Source of the DNA: Actinoplanes campanulatus
Lineage (GTDB): Bacteria > Actinomycetota > Actinomycetes > Mycobacteriales > Micromonosporaceae
Assembly: GCF_014647795.1 (NCBI RefSeq)
Contig: NZ_BMPW01000019.1
Span: 124,001-188,000, forward strand
Reading direction: 5' to 3'
Length of the DNA stretch: 64,000 nucleotides
Positions within the stretch are counted from its first letter, which is position 1; every line of letters starts with the position of its first letter. The position numbers were made by a program, and so were the translations under genes. The notes under the pieces were generated by a model. That model worked only from the letters and a program-made list of their open reading frames with translations. It was not told where the DNA came from and did no database searches. Of the stretch, positions 34,010-42,092 are shown piece after piece.

Positions 34010-35166
34010 GGCCCGCTTCGGCGCCGGCGAGCATCGACAGGCTCCCGGCGCCGGTAGTCGACTATCCGCGCGACGACGACCTCGATGGCCCGGTACCGCT
34101 GTACGGCGTCCGGCCTGAAGGAGAACCGAGTGTCATGACCGGAGTCACCCTGCTATGGGCGCTGCGCTCCCCGTGCAATCTGGGCTGCCGCTATTGCTAC
34201 TTCGGCACTATCGAGGAACATCGTGAGACACCCCCGGACCAGGTCGGCGTGTTGTCACATTTGGCCCGCACGGACCTCGCTCTGGCCGACATCGCCGCGT
34301 TCGTGGACACGCTGGCCGGCTCCCGTGTCGAGCGGGTGTTCCTCGCCGGCGGCGAGCCGCTGATCTGGCCTCCGATCATGGACGTCGTGGCGGCGATCAA
34401 GGCCGCCGGCGTCGAGGTGGTGCTCTGCACCAACGGCATTCCGCTCAACCGGCCGCACCTGGTCGACCGGATCCTGACTCTGGGAGTGGACGCGGTCTCG
34501 GTGTCGCTGGACTCCACCGATGCCAGCTACAACGACACCTGGCGGCCGGCTCGCAACCGCGTCGACGGCCACGCCAGCGTGCTGTCGGGGATTCGGGCGC
34601 TGCTGACCGCTCGCGGCGCCGCTGCCACCCCTCGCGTCGGCCTGTACGCGGTGATCACACGCCAGAACACCGACGACATCCTCTCCGTCGGAGCCCTCGC
34701 GGCCGAGCTCGGCTGTGACTACTACGTTCCCCAGCCGATCTCACTGGAGCGGGACCACCCGCTTTACACCGAACTCGCACTGACCGACCAGGACGCCCCC
34801 GCCATCGCACGACGCCTCGGCGAGCTCTACGAGCAGGTCCCGGTCGGGCTGCCCGCCTCGACCTATCCCCGGCAGTTCCTCGACACGATCAGCACGGAGA
34901 CTCCCGGCGCGGTCGCCGGCTGCTTCGGCGGCACCGACCTGTTCTTCGTCGAGCCCGACGGCAGTGTCTGGGACTGCCCGTCCGGCCTCAAGATCCGCGC
35001 GACGCCGCCTGACCGGCACCGCAACATCCGCGGCACGACCGCGGAGGCGCTGTTCGGGCGCGGGGGTGCGTGTGCCGACTGCTCCTTGTACTCGCGCGAC
35101 TGCGTCAACATGTGGCCGCTGACGGACTTCCAGCGATTCCTGCCCTCGGCTGGAGTCCGGTCATGA
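33991..35166 (+). CDS. radical SAM protein with SPASM/twitch-like C-terminus
   Basis: A 391-residue radical SAM enzyme. The cluster cysteines are Cys62, Cys66, Cys69 (CNLGCRYC). FLAGGEPLIWP and CTNGIPLN follow. Extra cysteines near the C-terminus (VAGCFGG, WDCPSG, CADCSLYSRDC) suggest one or two auxiliary iron-sulfur clusters. GTG at 33991 has GGAAG upstream; an ATG at 34137 would remove 49 residues. It sits between the methyltransferase and a DegT aminotransferase with overlapping ends. It could modify the ribose or the nucleobase, or perform an oxidation feeding the aminotransferase. The reaction is unknown. Confidence 0.87.
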   Translation: MPTTGIRPASAPASIDRLPAPVVDYPRDDDLDGPVPLYGVRPEGEPSVMTGVTLLWALRSPCNLGCRYCYFGTIEEHRETPPDQVGVLSHLARTDLALADIAAFVDTLAGSRVERVFLAGGEPLIWPPIMDVVAAIKAAGVEVVLCTNGIPLNRPHLVDRILTLGVDAVSVSLDSTDASYNDTWRPARNRVDGHASVLSGIRALLTARGAAATPRVGLYAVITRQNTDDILSVGALAAELGCDYYVPQPISLERDHPLYTELALTDQDAPAIARRLGELYEQVPVGLPASTYPRQFLDTISTETPGAVAGCFGGTDLFFVEPDGSVWDCPSGLKIRATPPDRHRNIRGTTAEALFGRGGACADCSLYSRDCVNMWPLTDFQRFLPSAGVRS

Positions 35167-36257
35167 CCGACGCCCTGACACTCACCGAGGACCTGCAACG
35201 CCTGCTGGCCACGATGCCGGACCCGGCGGCCGGCGCGCAGGTGAGCGCCCTGGAGTCCGAACTCGCCGACCGGTTCGGCGTCCGCCACGCCATCGCGGTG
35301 TCCTCCGGCACGGCGGCACTGCACACCGCGCTGGTGGCCCTGGGCGTCGGGCCCGGCGACGAGGTCCTCGTACCGGCCTTGACCGTGATCATGTCGGTCG
35401 CGCCGGTCATCCACGCCGGCGCCAGTCCGGTCTTCGTCGACTGCACCCCGGACGGCACCGACTTCGACTACACCGACCTGACCGCCAAGCTCACCCCCGC
35501 CGTCAAGGCGGTGCTTCCCGTCCACCTGTGGGGACGCACCGGCGACCTGCCCCGGCTCCGGCGCTGGGCCGACGAGCACGGTTTGCCCGTGGTTGAGGAC
35601 GCCTGCCAGGCCCAAGGCAGCCACACCGGTGATCGCCCCGCCGGGACCGGCGGCACGATCGGCTGCTTCAGCATGAAGGACGGCAAGGTGCTGTGGTGTG
35701 GGGAAGGCGGCTACCTGCTCACCGACCATGATCGGTACGCGGCCGCCGCCCGCTCCTACCGTTCCCACGGCCTCCCACCGCCGCCGGCCGGCTACCGGCC
35801 CCGGGTCGCGCACAACTATCGGCTCGCCGAACCGTTGGCGCTGATCGCCCGCGCCAACCTGGCCCGGTTCGACGATCTCCTCGGCCGGCGCCAGCAGCAG
35901 GTAGCGCTGCTTAGCGACCTGCTGACCGGCGCCCCGGGCGTGCAACCGGCCAGTGCACCCGGCCATCTGTGGAACGGCTACAGCTTCCTCGCCGAAGTCA
36001 GCGTGCCGCAGGCCCGCGCGTTCTGTGGACACCTGGCCGGCCTCGGCGTGCCCAACAGCGTCGGCACGTTCCGCCTGGTGCCGGCGGACCGGCGCCCTGA
36101 ACTTGCTTCGGTCGCCGCATCACCGTGCGGCAACGCCGCCGCGGTGATCGACCGGACCCTGGCGGTGATCCTCACCGACCACGACGACGACCACCGCATC
36201 GCCGGATACGCCCACACCATCACCAGGGAGGCTCGCGCATGGTGTCCGCGCGACTGA
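35163..36257 (+). CDS. DegT/DnrJ/EryC1-family PLP aminotransferase
   Basis: A 364-residue sugar-aminotransferase-type PLP enzyme. The aldimine lysine is Lys175, four residues before the GEGG motif. The family segment AIAVSSGTAALHTAL is at 44-58, and VEDACQAQGS is near residue 144. It starts inside the radical SAM stop (ATGA) and its end overlaps the HAD gene. DegT enzymes usually aminate keto-sugars or keto-cyclitols, so an amino group on the sugar part of the nucleotide is plausible. Confidence 0.9.
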   Translation: MTDALTLTEDLQRLLATMPDPAAGAQVSALESELADRFGVRHAIAVSSGTAALHTALVALGVGPGDEVLVPALTVIMSVAPVIHAGASPVFVDCTPDGTDFDYTDLTAKLTPAVKAVLPVHLWGRTGDLPRLRRWADEHGLPVVEDACQAQGSHTGDRPAGTGGTIGCFSMKDGKVLWCGEGGYLLTDHDRYAAAARSYRSHGLPPPPAGYRPRVAHNYRLAEPLALIARANLARFDDLLGRRQQQVALLSDLLTGAPGVQPASAPGHLWNGYSFLAEVSVPQARAFCGHLAGLGVPNSVGTFRLVPADRRPELASVAASPCGNAAAVIDRTLAVILTDHDDDHRIAGYAHTITREARAWCPRD

Positions 36258-36880
36258 CAACCGACGACCTTCTCCAGGGCACGGCCGCGGTGATCGTCGA
36301 CTGGGACGGCACCGTCGTCGACAGCCAGGACGCCAACTTCGCTGCCCTGTCCGCGGCGCTACTGCCGTACGGCGTGAGCCTCGACCGGCCGTGGTACGAG
36401 CAGCACGTCGGTCTGTCGATCGCCGACCTGCTGACCGAGGTCGCCGCGATTCATGGCGACCTTCCCACCAGCACGATCATCGAGGCCAGCCGGGCACGGC
36501 TGCTGGCCAGCCTCGACCAGCTCCAGCCCGTCGCCGCCACCATCGAGCTGCTCGATGCGGCCACCGACCGGGGTTTGCCCTGCGCCGTCGCGTCCGGAGC
36601 GGCCCGGGTCCTGGTCGAGGGCGGTATCCGAGCCCTGAATCTCGGCCACCTGTTCACGGCCACGATCACCCGCGAGAACGTCGCGTGCGGCAAGCCGGCA
36701 CCCGAACTGTTTCTGCACGCTGCCGGCGTACTGGCCGTCGACGCACGTCGTTGTCTCGCCGTCGATGATGCGGCCGATGGTATCGCCGCCGCCCGCGCGG
36801 CCGGCATGCGTGTGCTCACCGTGCGGCAGGGCCGGCTCGTCCCCACGCACGTTCCCGCCGTCGTGGCGGACCCGTCGTGA
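36239..36880 (+). CDS. HAD-family phosphatase (beta-phosphoglucomutase-like)
   Basis: A 213-residue HAD hydrolase. Motif I is VDWDGTVVDS, motif II the Ser in CAVASGAA, the Lys is in VACGKPAPE and motif IV in LAVDDAADGI. The cap resembles beta-phosphoglucomutase/phosphatase members. It overlaps the DegT gene by 19 bp. In toyocamycin-type clusters a HAD enzyme removes the 5'-phosphate of the nucleotide, and a similar role fits here. The following 112 bp to 36992 hold no gene. Confidence 0.87.
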   Translation: MVSARLTTDDLLQGTAAVIVDWDGTVVDSQDANFAALSAALLPYGVSLDRPWYEQHVGLSIADLLTEVAAIHGDLPTSTIIEASRARLLASLDQLQPVAATIELLDAATDRGLPCAVASGAARVLVEGGIRALNLGHLFTATITRENVACGKPAPELFLHAAGVLAVDARRCLAVDDAADGIAAARAAGMRVLTVRQGRLVPTHVPAVVADPS

Positions 36881-36992
36881 GCCGGATCGCCGGCACCCGT
36901 GCTGCGGCCGAGGGCGCCGGCCGGCGGCGGGCTTGCCCGAGTCGGTTCGTCGCTGAGGCCATCAACCTGTTCGCCGTCTGCAGGGGGCCTGC

Positions 36993-37700
36993 ATGATCAC
37001 CTCAGCACAGGCTGGTCCGCTCCGGGTGAGCGTCGAGGGCATCAACGGCGTGGGGAAGACGAGCGCCGCCCAGAAGGCAACGGCTCTGCTCGGCGCCCGC
37101 GGGGTTCTGCTTGACGAGCTCACCGACCAGGTCAACGACGTGCTGGCGTCGAGGGTGATCGCCGCGCTGAGCGGCACGGGTGACCCGTTCCTGCGGACCG
37201 GTCACCCGGTGGTGGAGACCCTCGCCTTGCTGGCGCTGCAGGTACGCAAGACCGAGCGCCTGACGGGGCAGCACCTGACGGGTGTCGACGTGATCCTCGA
37301 GGACCGCGGTGTGGACTCCGTCGCCGTCTACCAGGCCGCCATCTTGTGCTCTGTATACCCGGCGGCCCGGCCGGAGCACGTGGCGCGCCGCATCCTTGCC
37401 GATGCACGGCGCTGGTGTGGCCTTCCCGACAAGACGCTCCTGCTCACCGGTGACCCGGAGGTGTGTACCCAGCGCTTCGGCCATCGCATCGAGCGGGCTC
37501 TTTCTGCTGAGGATGCCCATCTGATCACCGAGATCGACCGGCTGTACCGGGTGATGGCCGACGACGACCCCCAGCGCTACATCGTCCTCGACGTCGCCGA
37601 CCTGTCACCCCAGGAGACCGTCGGTGTGGTGCACCAGACCGTGACCAGCCTCCTGGAACGGCGACGGCACATCCCTGCCATGAGGAGACCCTCCGCATGA
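36993..37700 (+). CDS. thymidylate-kinase-like P-loop protein (first)
   Basis: A 235-residue P-loop NTPase of the dTMP kinase fold. The Walker A is EGINGVGKTS near the N-terminus, and the DR-type motif is LEDRGVDSVAVYQ. True dTMP kinases have a slightly different LID, so the substrate may be another nucleoside monophosphate. It is coupled to a related protein downstream through an ATGA overlap. A role in phosphorylating, or protecting against, the pathway nucleotide is inferred. Confidence 0.78.
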   Translation: MITSAQAGPLRVSVEGINGVGKTSAAQKATALLGARGVLLDELTDQVNDVLASRVIAALSGTGDPFLRTGHPVVETLALLALQVRKTERLTGQHLTGVDVILEDRGVDSVAVYQAAILCSVYPAARPEHVARRILADARRWCGLPDKTLLLTGDPEVCTQRFGHRIERALSAEDAHLITEIDRLYRVMADDDPQRYIVLDVADLSPQETVGVVHQTVTSLLERRRHIPAMRRPSA

Positions 37701-38473
37701 CCGCTGTTACGCAACTGCCCCGGTGCACCCGCGGCACGCTGGTCTCCGTCGAAGGGGTCACCGGAGTCGGAAAGACCTACCTGACCCGCCACGCCATCAC
37801 CCTGTTGGACACCACGCCGTCGCTGCTGGAGGAATTCTCCGCGCGCACCGACACCCCACCGGACTTAGGCTCAGCGCTGCTACGGGCTCTGCGCGAAGCC
37901 AGCGCCGGCGACCCCTTCCTGCGCGGTGGGACACCCACGGCCGAGGCACTGGTGCTGCTGGCCATCAAACGACGCGATCTCGACGCCGTCATCGCAGAAA
38001 TCGCCGGCGGCCGTCTCGTCCTCGAGGGCCGCGGCGTCGACAGCACCGCGGTGTGCCAAGCCGTCCTGCTGCACCCCGACGACCCGGCCGCCGCCCTCGC
38101 GACGGCGACCGCGCTGCTGAGCTTGGCGGCGTCCTACCGCCCTCTGCCGGACCGCACCATCCTGGTCACCGACGACCCCCACCGGGCGATCACCCGCGCT
38201 CAGCGCCGCGATCGGTGTGTCTTCACCGACGAGCAGGCGACCTTCATGCGCTCTGTGTGCGCCCTCTTCGAGCAGGTAGCAGCCACCGATCCCGCACGCT
38301 ACCGCGTCGTGGATCGGCGCACTCTCGGAGAACACGACGCCACACGCCTGATCGGCTCGTTGATCCAGAACACGGACGTCGAGCTCACCTGTGTCAGCGA
38401 ACCGTGGCGGGGCCCGCAGGCCCCATGCATGTACTGCGGCCGGCCTCAAGACGGTCTCCTCACCGGCGACTGA
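37697..38473 (+). CDS. thymidylate-kinase-like P-loop protein (second)
   Basis: A 258-residue relative of the preceding protein. The Walker A is EGVTGVGKTY and the equivalent second motif is LEGRGVDSTAVCQ. Its C-terminus adds a short Cys-containing tail (PCMYCGRPQ). The two proteins share layout and spacing and probably arose by duplication. They could act as a heteromer or on successive substrates. Confidence 0.75.
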   Translation: MTAVTQLPRCTRGTLVSVEGVTGVGKTYLTRHAITLLDTTPSLLEEFSARTDTPPDLGSALLRALREASAGDPFLRGGTPTAEALVLLAIKRRDLDAVIAEIAGGRLVLEGRGVDSTAVCQAVLLHPDDPAAALATATALLSLAASYRPLPDRTILVTDDPHRAITRAQRRDRCVFTDEQATFMRSVCALFEQVAATDPARYRVVDRRTLGEHDATRLIGSLIQNTDVELTCVSEPWRGPQAPCMYCGRPQDGLLTGD

Positions 38474-38496
38474 GTCCCTCGAACCCGAGGAGCGTT

Positions 38497-39465
38497 ATGC
38501 CCGTCCTGCATTCCACCAAGAATCTCAAGATCGTCGAACCCGCGACGGCGGACCGAACCGGCGTGGGCATCTTCGAGTACACCGACAACTACACCGTCTT
38601 CCACTACGGCCGGATGCCGGACCCGATATCCGGTAAGGGCGAAGCGACCTGCCGCATGGCCGTCTTCAACTTCCGGATGCTGCAAGCCGCCGGTGTGCCC
38701 ACCCATTTCCGCCGGTTTCTTCCCCCGAACCGGATCGAGTTCGACCTGGCGCGGCTGCCCGAGCGGCTGCCCGAACCGGGGACCGGCCGGCTCGCCGGCA
38801 ACACTCTGATCCCCGTGCAGGTCCTGGTCCGTAACGAACTTCCGCAGGGCAGCTCGGTGCATCGTCGGCTCGCCAGCGGAACGCTCACCCTCGACGAGGT
38901 CGGGCTGCCTGCTCTACCGAACATCGGCGAACGGTTGCAGCCGCCGCTGATCGAGTTCGCCACCATGTTCGAGCCCGTCAACCGGTTCGTCAGCCGTTCC
39001 GAAGCCGTCCAGCTTGCCGGGCTGAGCGCCGGGCAGCTCCGCGTCATGAGCGACATCGCGGTCAAAGCCAACGAGGTGCTGGCCGGGCACGCCGAACGGG
39101 TCGGTTTCACCCTCTCTGACGGCAAAGCCGAGTTTCTTCTGACGAACGACGCGCACATCGTGCTGGCCGACAGCCCCGGCACTCCCGACGAGGCACGCCT
39201 GCTGTTCAACGGCGTCCACTGCGGCAAGCAGGTTCTGCGGAACTGGTACGTGAACAACGGACTCGAGGTACCCACCGGCCGGCTGATCGCCGAGGGCGTT
39301 CCCCGGAACTTGTGGCCCGAGCCGGCCCCCCTGCCCGCAGCCTTCCTGCCGGTGATGTCGGACCTGTATCGGTCCCTGAGCCAGGCGTGGACAGGTGAAC
39401 GGCTGTGGAACGCGCCCAGCCTCGACGACGCCACCCGCGCGGTCACCGAGGTCATCGGCCGGTGA
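38497..39465 (+). CDS. PurC-like (SAICAR synthetase family) ligase
   Basis: A 322-residue divergent homologue of phosphoribosylaminoimidazole-succinocarboxamide synthetase. Recognisable positions are the GKGEATCRM segment (compare GKG in PurC), the substrate strand PVQVLVRNELPQGSS, LSDGKAEFLL and LADSPGTPDEARLLF. GAGGAG lies upstream of the ATG at 38497. PurC forms an amide between the carboxylate of CAIR and the amine of aspartate. 7-carboxy-7-deazaguanine nucleotide carries a similar carboxylate on a five-membered ring, so amidation of that carboxylate with an amino acid or amine is an attractive, unproven role. Confidence 0.82.
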   Translation: MPVLHSTKNLKIVEPATADRTGVGIFEYTDNYTVFHYGRMPDPISGKGEATCRMAVFNFRMLQAAGVPTHFRRFLPPNRIEFDLARLPERLPEPGTGRLAGNTLIPVQVLVRNELPQGSSVHRRLASGTLTLDEVGLPALPNIGERLQPPLIEFATMFEPVNRFVSRSEAVQLAGLSAGQLRVMSDIAVKANEVLAGHAERVGFTLSDGKAEFLLTNDAHIVLADSPGTPDEARLLFNGVHCGKQVLRNWYVNNGLEVPTGRLIAEGVPRNLWPEPAPLPAAFLPVMSDLYRSLSQAWTGERLWNAPSLDDATRAVTEVIGR

Positions 39466-39556
39466 GAAGCAAGGGCACCAGCCGCCGATCGCAGAGAACC
39501 TGCATCGCTCGCTTCCACGTCACCAGCGTCGAGGCAGGACGGACGGCGGTGAGCGG

Positions 39557-40234
39557 ATGGGCGGCCTGACCGACGACGAGGCCTTCCGCAAGACGACGTT
39601 CGTGGTCATCGACTTCGAGGCCACGACACCCACCGGGTCGCCGGCGCAACCGGTCGAGGTCGCCGTTCTCGCGCTGCGTTACGACGGTGAATGGCAGGAG
39701 ACCGGGCGCGGGACCTCGCTGATCCGGCCGCCCGCGTTCGCCCCGGTGACACCGGCGTTCACCGCTCAGACCGGGCTGACTGCCGCGGAGCTGGAGGCCG
39801 CACCGACGCCGGCCGAAGCGCTGGGTGCGCTGGACCGCCGCTTCACGGCCGGCACGTCGTATCTGCTGGTGGCTCAGCACGCCGCCACCGAAGCCAACCT
39901 CATCTACCAGCAGCGGCAGCACTGCCCGGCACTGGCCCGTATCGACCTGCTGGACACGATCCCGCTGGCCAAACGCTGCGTTCCCGGGCTGATCAACTAC
40001 CGGCTGGACACCCTCCTTGCGTACTTCGGCATCGCCCAGCCGGCAGACCGGCATCGGGCACCCGCAGACGTCGCCGTCACCGCGCAACTGTTCCGCCGGC
40101 TCATCGCTGTGGCGCACGACAACGGTGAAGTCGACAGCCTGGCCGGACTCGTGAAGATCGCGGGGCGGGCGGCCCCAGGCAACGCGCCCGTGCAGGAGGA
40201 ACTGTTCGAGATTGCACCTCAGGAAGGCGAGTAG
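39557..40234 (+). CDS. DEDDh-type 3'-5' exonuclease domain protein
   Basis: A 225-residue protein with the ExoI motif VVIDFEATTP and the ExoIII motif HRAPADVAVT, so most DEDDh catalytic residues are present. It resembles DNA polymerase III epsilon-like exonucleases. The ATG at 39557 is chosen; the frame extends upstream to 39395 without a good ribosome-binding site. It is followed after three bases by the next gene. Its link to the pathway is unclear. Confidence 0.72.
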   Translation: MGGLTDDEAFRKTTFVVIDFEATTPTGSPAQPVEVAVLALRYDGEWQETGRGTSLIRPPAFAPVTPAFTAQTGLTAAELEAAPTPAEALGALDRRFTAGTSYLLVAQHAATEANLIYQQRQHCPALARIDLLDTIPLAKRCVPGLINYRLDTLLAYFGIAQPADRHRAPADVAVTAQLFRRLIAVAHDNGEVDSLAGLVKIAGRAAPGNAPVQEELFEIAPQEGE

Positions 40235-40237
40235 CCC

Positions 40238-40897
40238 GTGAGCCGAGAGGACGGTGCGACCGTGACGGCCGACACCCCGCTGGAGCGCGAAGAGGTCCCG
40301 TTCTGGTTCGACCCGCTGTGTCCCTGGGCCTGGATCACCTCGCGGTGGCTGCGGGAGGTCGAGCAGGTCCGGCCTGTACGCGCGGATTGGCGCATCATGT
40401 CGCTGGCCTACCTGAACCTCGAGCAACGCGAGGGGAAGGGCCTCAGCGAGGACTACCGGGCGCTGATGGAGCGGGCCTGGGGGCCGGTGCGGGTGTGCGC
40501 GGCCGCCGTCGAGCACGCCGGTCCTCAGGTGCTCGGTGGCTTGTACACCGCCATCGGTTTGCGGCTGCACAACCAACGACGCCGCGACGATCCCGCGGTC
40601 CTTCCCGAGGCCCTCGCCGACGTCGGTCTTTCCGCGTCGCTGGCCGCCGCAGCGGCCAGCACCGAGTTCGATCAGCAGATCAAGCGATCGCATCACGAGG
40701 CGTTCGACGAGGTCGGGCTCGACGTCGGCACACCCGTGCTGCGCATCAGGGGCACGGCTCTGTTCGGGCCCGTCATCACCCCGGCACCGCGAGGGGAGTC
40801 CGCCGGCCGGCTGTGGGACGGCCTGGCCCTGATCGCGGAGACCGACGGATTCTTCGAGCTCAAACGCACCCGAACCCGTAAAGCGTCATTCGAGTGA
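40238..40897 (+). CDS. DsbA-family protein, mycothiol-dependent reductase-like (Rv2466c type)
   Basis: A 219-residue thioredoxin-fold protein with the N-terminal FWFDPLCPWAWITSRW, where CPWA replaces CxxC, as in the mycobacterial mycothiol-dependent nitroreductase Rv2466c. The rest follows the DsbA-like helical insertion pattern. It starts at GTG 40238. It is probably a redox or detoxification enzyme and the last gene of the folE transcription unit before the hairpin at 40976. Confidence 0.83.
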   Translation: MSREDGATVTADTPLEREEVPFWFDPLCPWAWITSRWLREVEQVRPVRADWRIMSLAYLNLEQREGKGLSEDYRALMERAWGPVRVCAAAVEHAGPQVLGGLYTAIGLRLHNQRRRDDPAVLPEALADVGLSASLAAAAASTEFDQQIKRSHHEAFDEVGLDVGTPVLRIRGTALFGPVITPAPRGESAGRLWDGLALIAETDGFFELKRTRTRKASFE

Positions 40898-40975
40898 GCC
40901 CACAGGGCGCAGGTGAGGGCGCGGCCAGCGCGTGTGCGCTGAGCCGCGCGCGAGTCGACCTGCCTGCTCAGCGAC

Positions 40976-41005
40976 ACTGTGCCGGACTCTTTCGGCCGGC
41001 ACAGT
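40976..41005. terminator. hairpin between convergent genes
   Basis: ACTGTGCCGG (40976-40985) and its perfect complement (40996-41005) with a 10-base loop. It lies between the 3' ends of the plus-strand gene (40897) and the minus-strand Nudix gene (41023), so it can serve both as a terminator. Confidence 0.75.
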
Positions 41006-41022
41006 CCGGGAGCCGGCCCGGC

Positions 41023-41577
41023 TCAGCCCATCCGGCCGGAGGGCGCGCACGCGCGGCGGATCCGGGGGCCCACCAGACGCTCGGCCTCGTCGAGCCGGTA
41101 CCACGCCGCACTCGTCACCTCCGATTCCTGAAGGCTGCCCACATCGCCTGTCGTCGTGAAGGCATAGCCCACGTCCAGATGGAAGTGCTCGGGCTCATCT
41201 TTCTGGGGTCGAGCAGGTACCCGCCCGAACTCGACATAGACGGGCTCCTGGGATACCGCGACGACCGAGTCGGGGTCGATGCCGGTCTCCTCCACAAGCT
41301 CGCGCACCGCGGCGTCGATCAGCGTCGTGTCGGTCGGCTCCAGATGCCCACCGGGTTGCAGCGGAATCCCGTACGCGAGGTGCCCGACGAGCAGGATCTC
41401 CTCCCCGCGCGTCAGCAGCGCGCCGACCGTCACGTGCATGTCGAAATTGCGGCGGGAGGCGAAGTCCTTGCCTCGCGCCAGCAGCTCGACCGGCTCGGCC
41501 AGCAGTGTCTTCTCCTCGGGATACCGGTCGAGATAGGCGGCAAGGGCTTCCGCAATCTCCGAGTCAGCGATCGACAC
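41023..41577 (-). CDS. Nudix hydrolase
   Basis: A 184-residue Nudix-fold protein with the box GGHLEPTDTTLIDAAVRELV continuing into EETG, which fits GX5EX7REUXEEXGU. The N-terminal 45 residues are helical. It is the only minus-strand gene between 28.6 and 57 kb. It probably hydrolyses a nucleoside diphosphate derivative. The specific substrate is unknown. Confidence 0.88.
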   Translation of the reverse strand: MSIADSEIAEALAAYLDRYPEEKTLLAEPVELLARGKDFASRRNFDMHVTVGALLTRGEEILLVGHLAYGIPLQPGGHLEPTDTTLIDAAVRELVEETGIDPDSVVAVSQEPVYVEFGRVPARPQKDEPEHFHLDVGYAFTTTGDVGSLQESEVTSAAWYRLDEAERLVGPRIRRACAPSGRMG

Positions 41578-42092
41578 GAGACGCCTCCAAGGCAGTCGGA
41601 TTCAATGCGTTTGCCGGCGCAGCACATGCCTCACACTTCGAGGCTCCGCTGGCCGGCGACGACCGAACCCGGCGAACCTACCGCGTCCGTCAAGCCCGTA
41701 CACGCACAACGACTTACGTGTTCTGGCGTAGACACCCGGGCGCGCGATCCCGCTACGCGAGTGGGTCACTGCCCGGCACCGTCGGCTTCGGCGCCCCGCA
41801 CCCGTCGATCGCTGCCCGCCAAGCGCAAGCTCATCAACGTCGATATGGCCTCGTGGACGCCACTGGCGACCGCTGAAGCCGCCACAGTGGCGAGGCCGGT
41901 AGACGTGAGCGGTCTACGACACGCGCCATTCGACCATTTGTGCGAATGCGTTGCCCGGTTAGACGGACTGCGTCGTGTCCGCGACAGCCCACCACCCCGG
42001 GAGGCGAGTACCGATATGGGGGTGACTCCACAACATGCCGCCTCCCTCCCAGTTCTGACGATGCGGACCGCCCGGCAGGAGGAAATGAGCAG
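41578..42092. promoter_or_regulatory. intergenic region upstream of the ABC transporter
   Basis: About 515 bp between the divergent Nudix and ABC-exporter genes. I see no supported gene. A small inverted repeat GTAGAC (41899-41904) / GTCTAC (41912-41917) with a 7-base spacer is the only structure noticed. No GATTCCC triple is present. It presumably holds promoters for both directions. Confidence 0.3.

Noticed and set aside
30946-39465. Toyocamycin, sangivamycin or tubercidin cluster
   Set aside because: FolE, QueD, QueE, a phosphoribosyltransferase and a GMP-reductase-like gene fit, but QueC, the adenylosuccinate-lyase homologue, nitrile hydratase and UbiD-type decarboxylase are absent.
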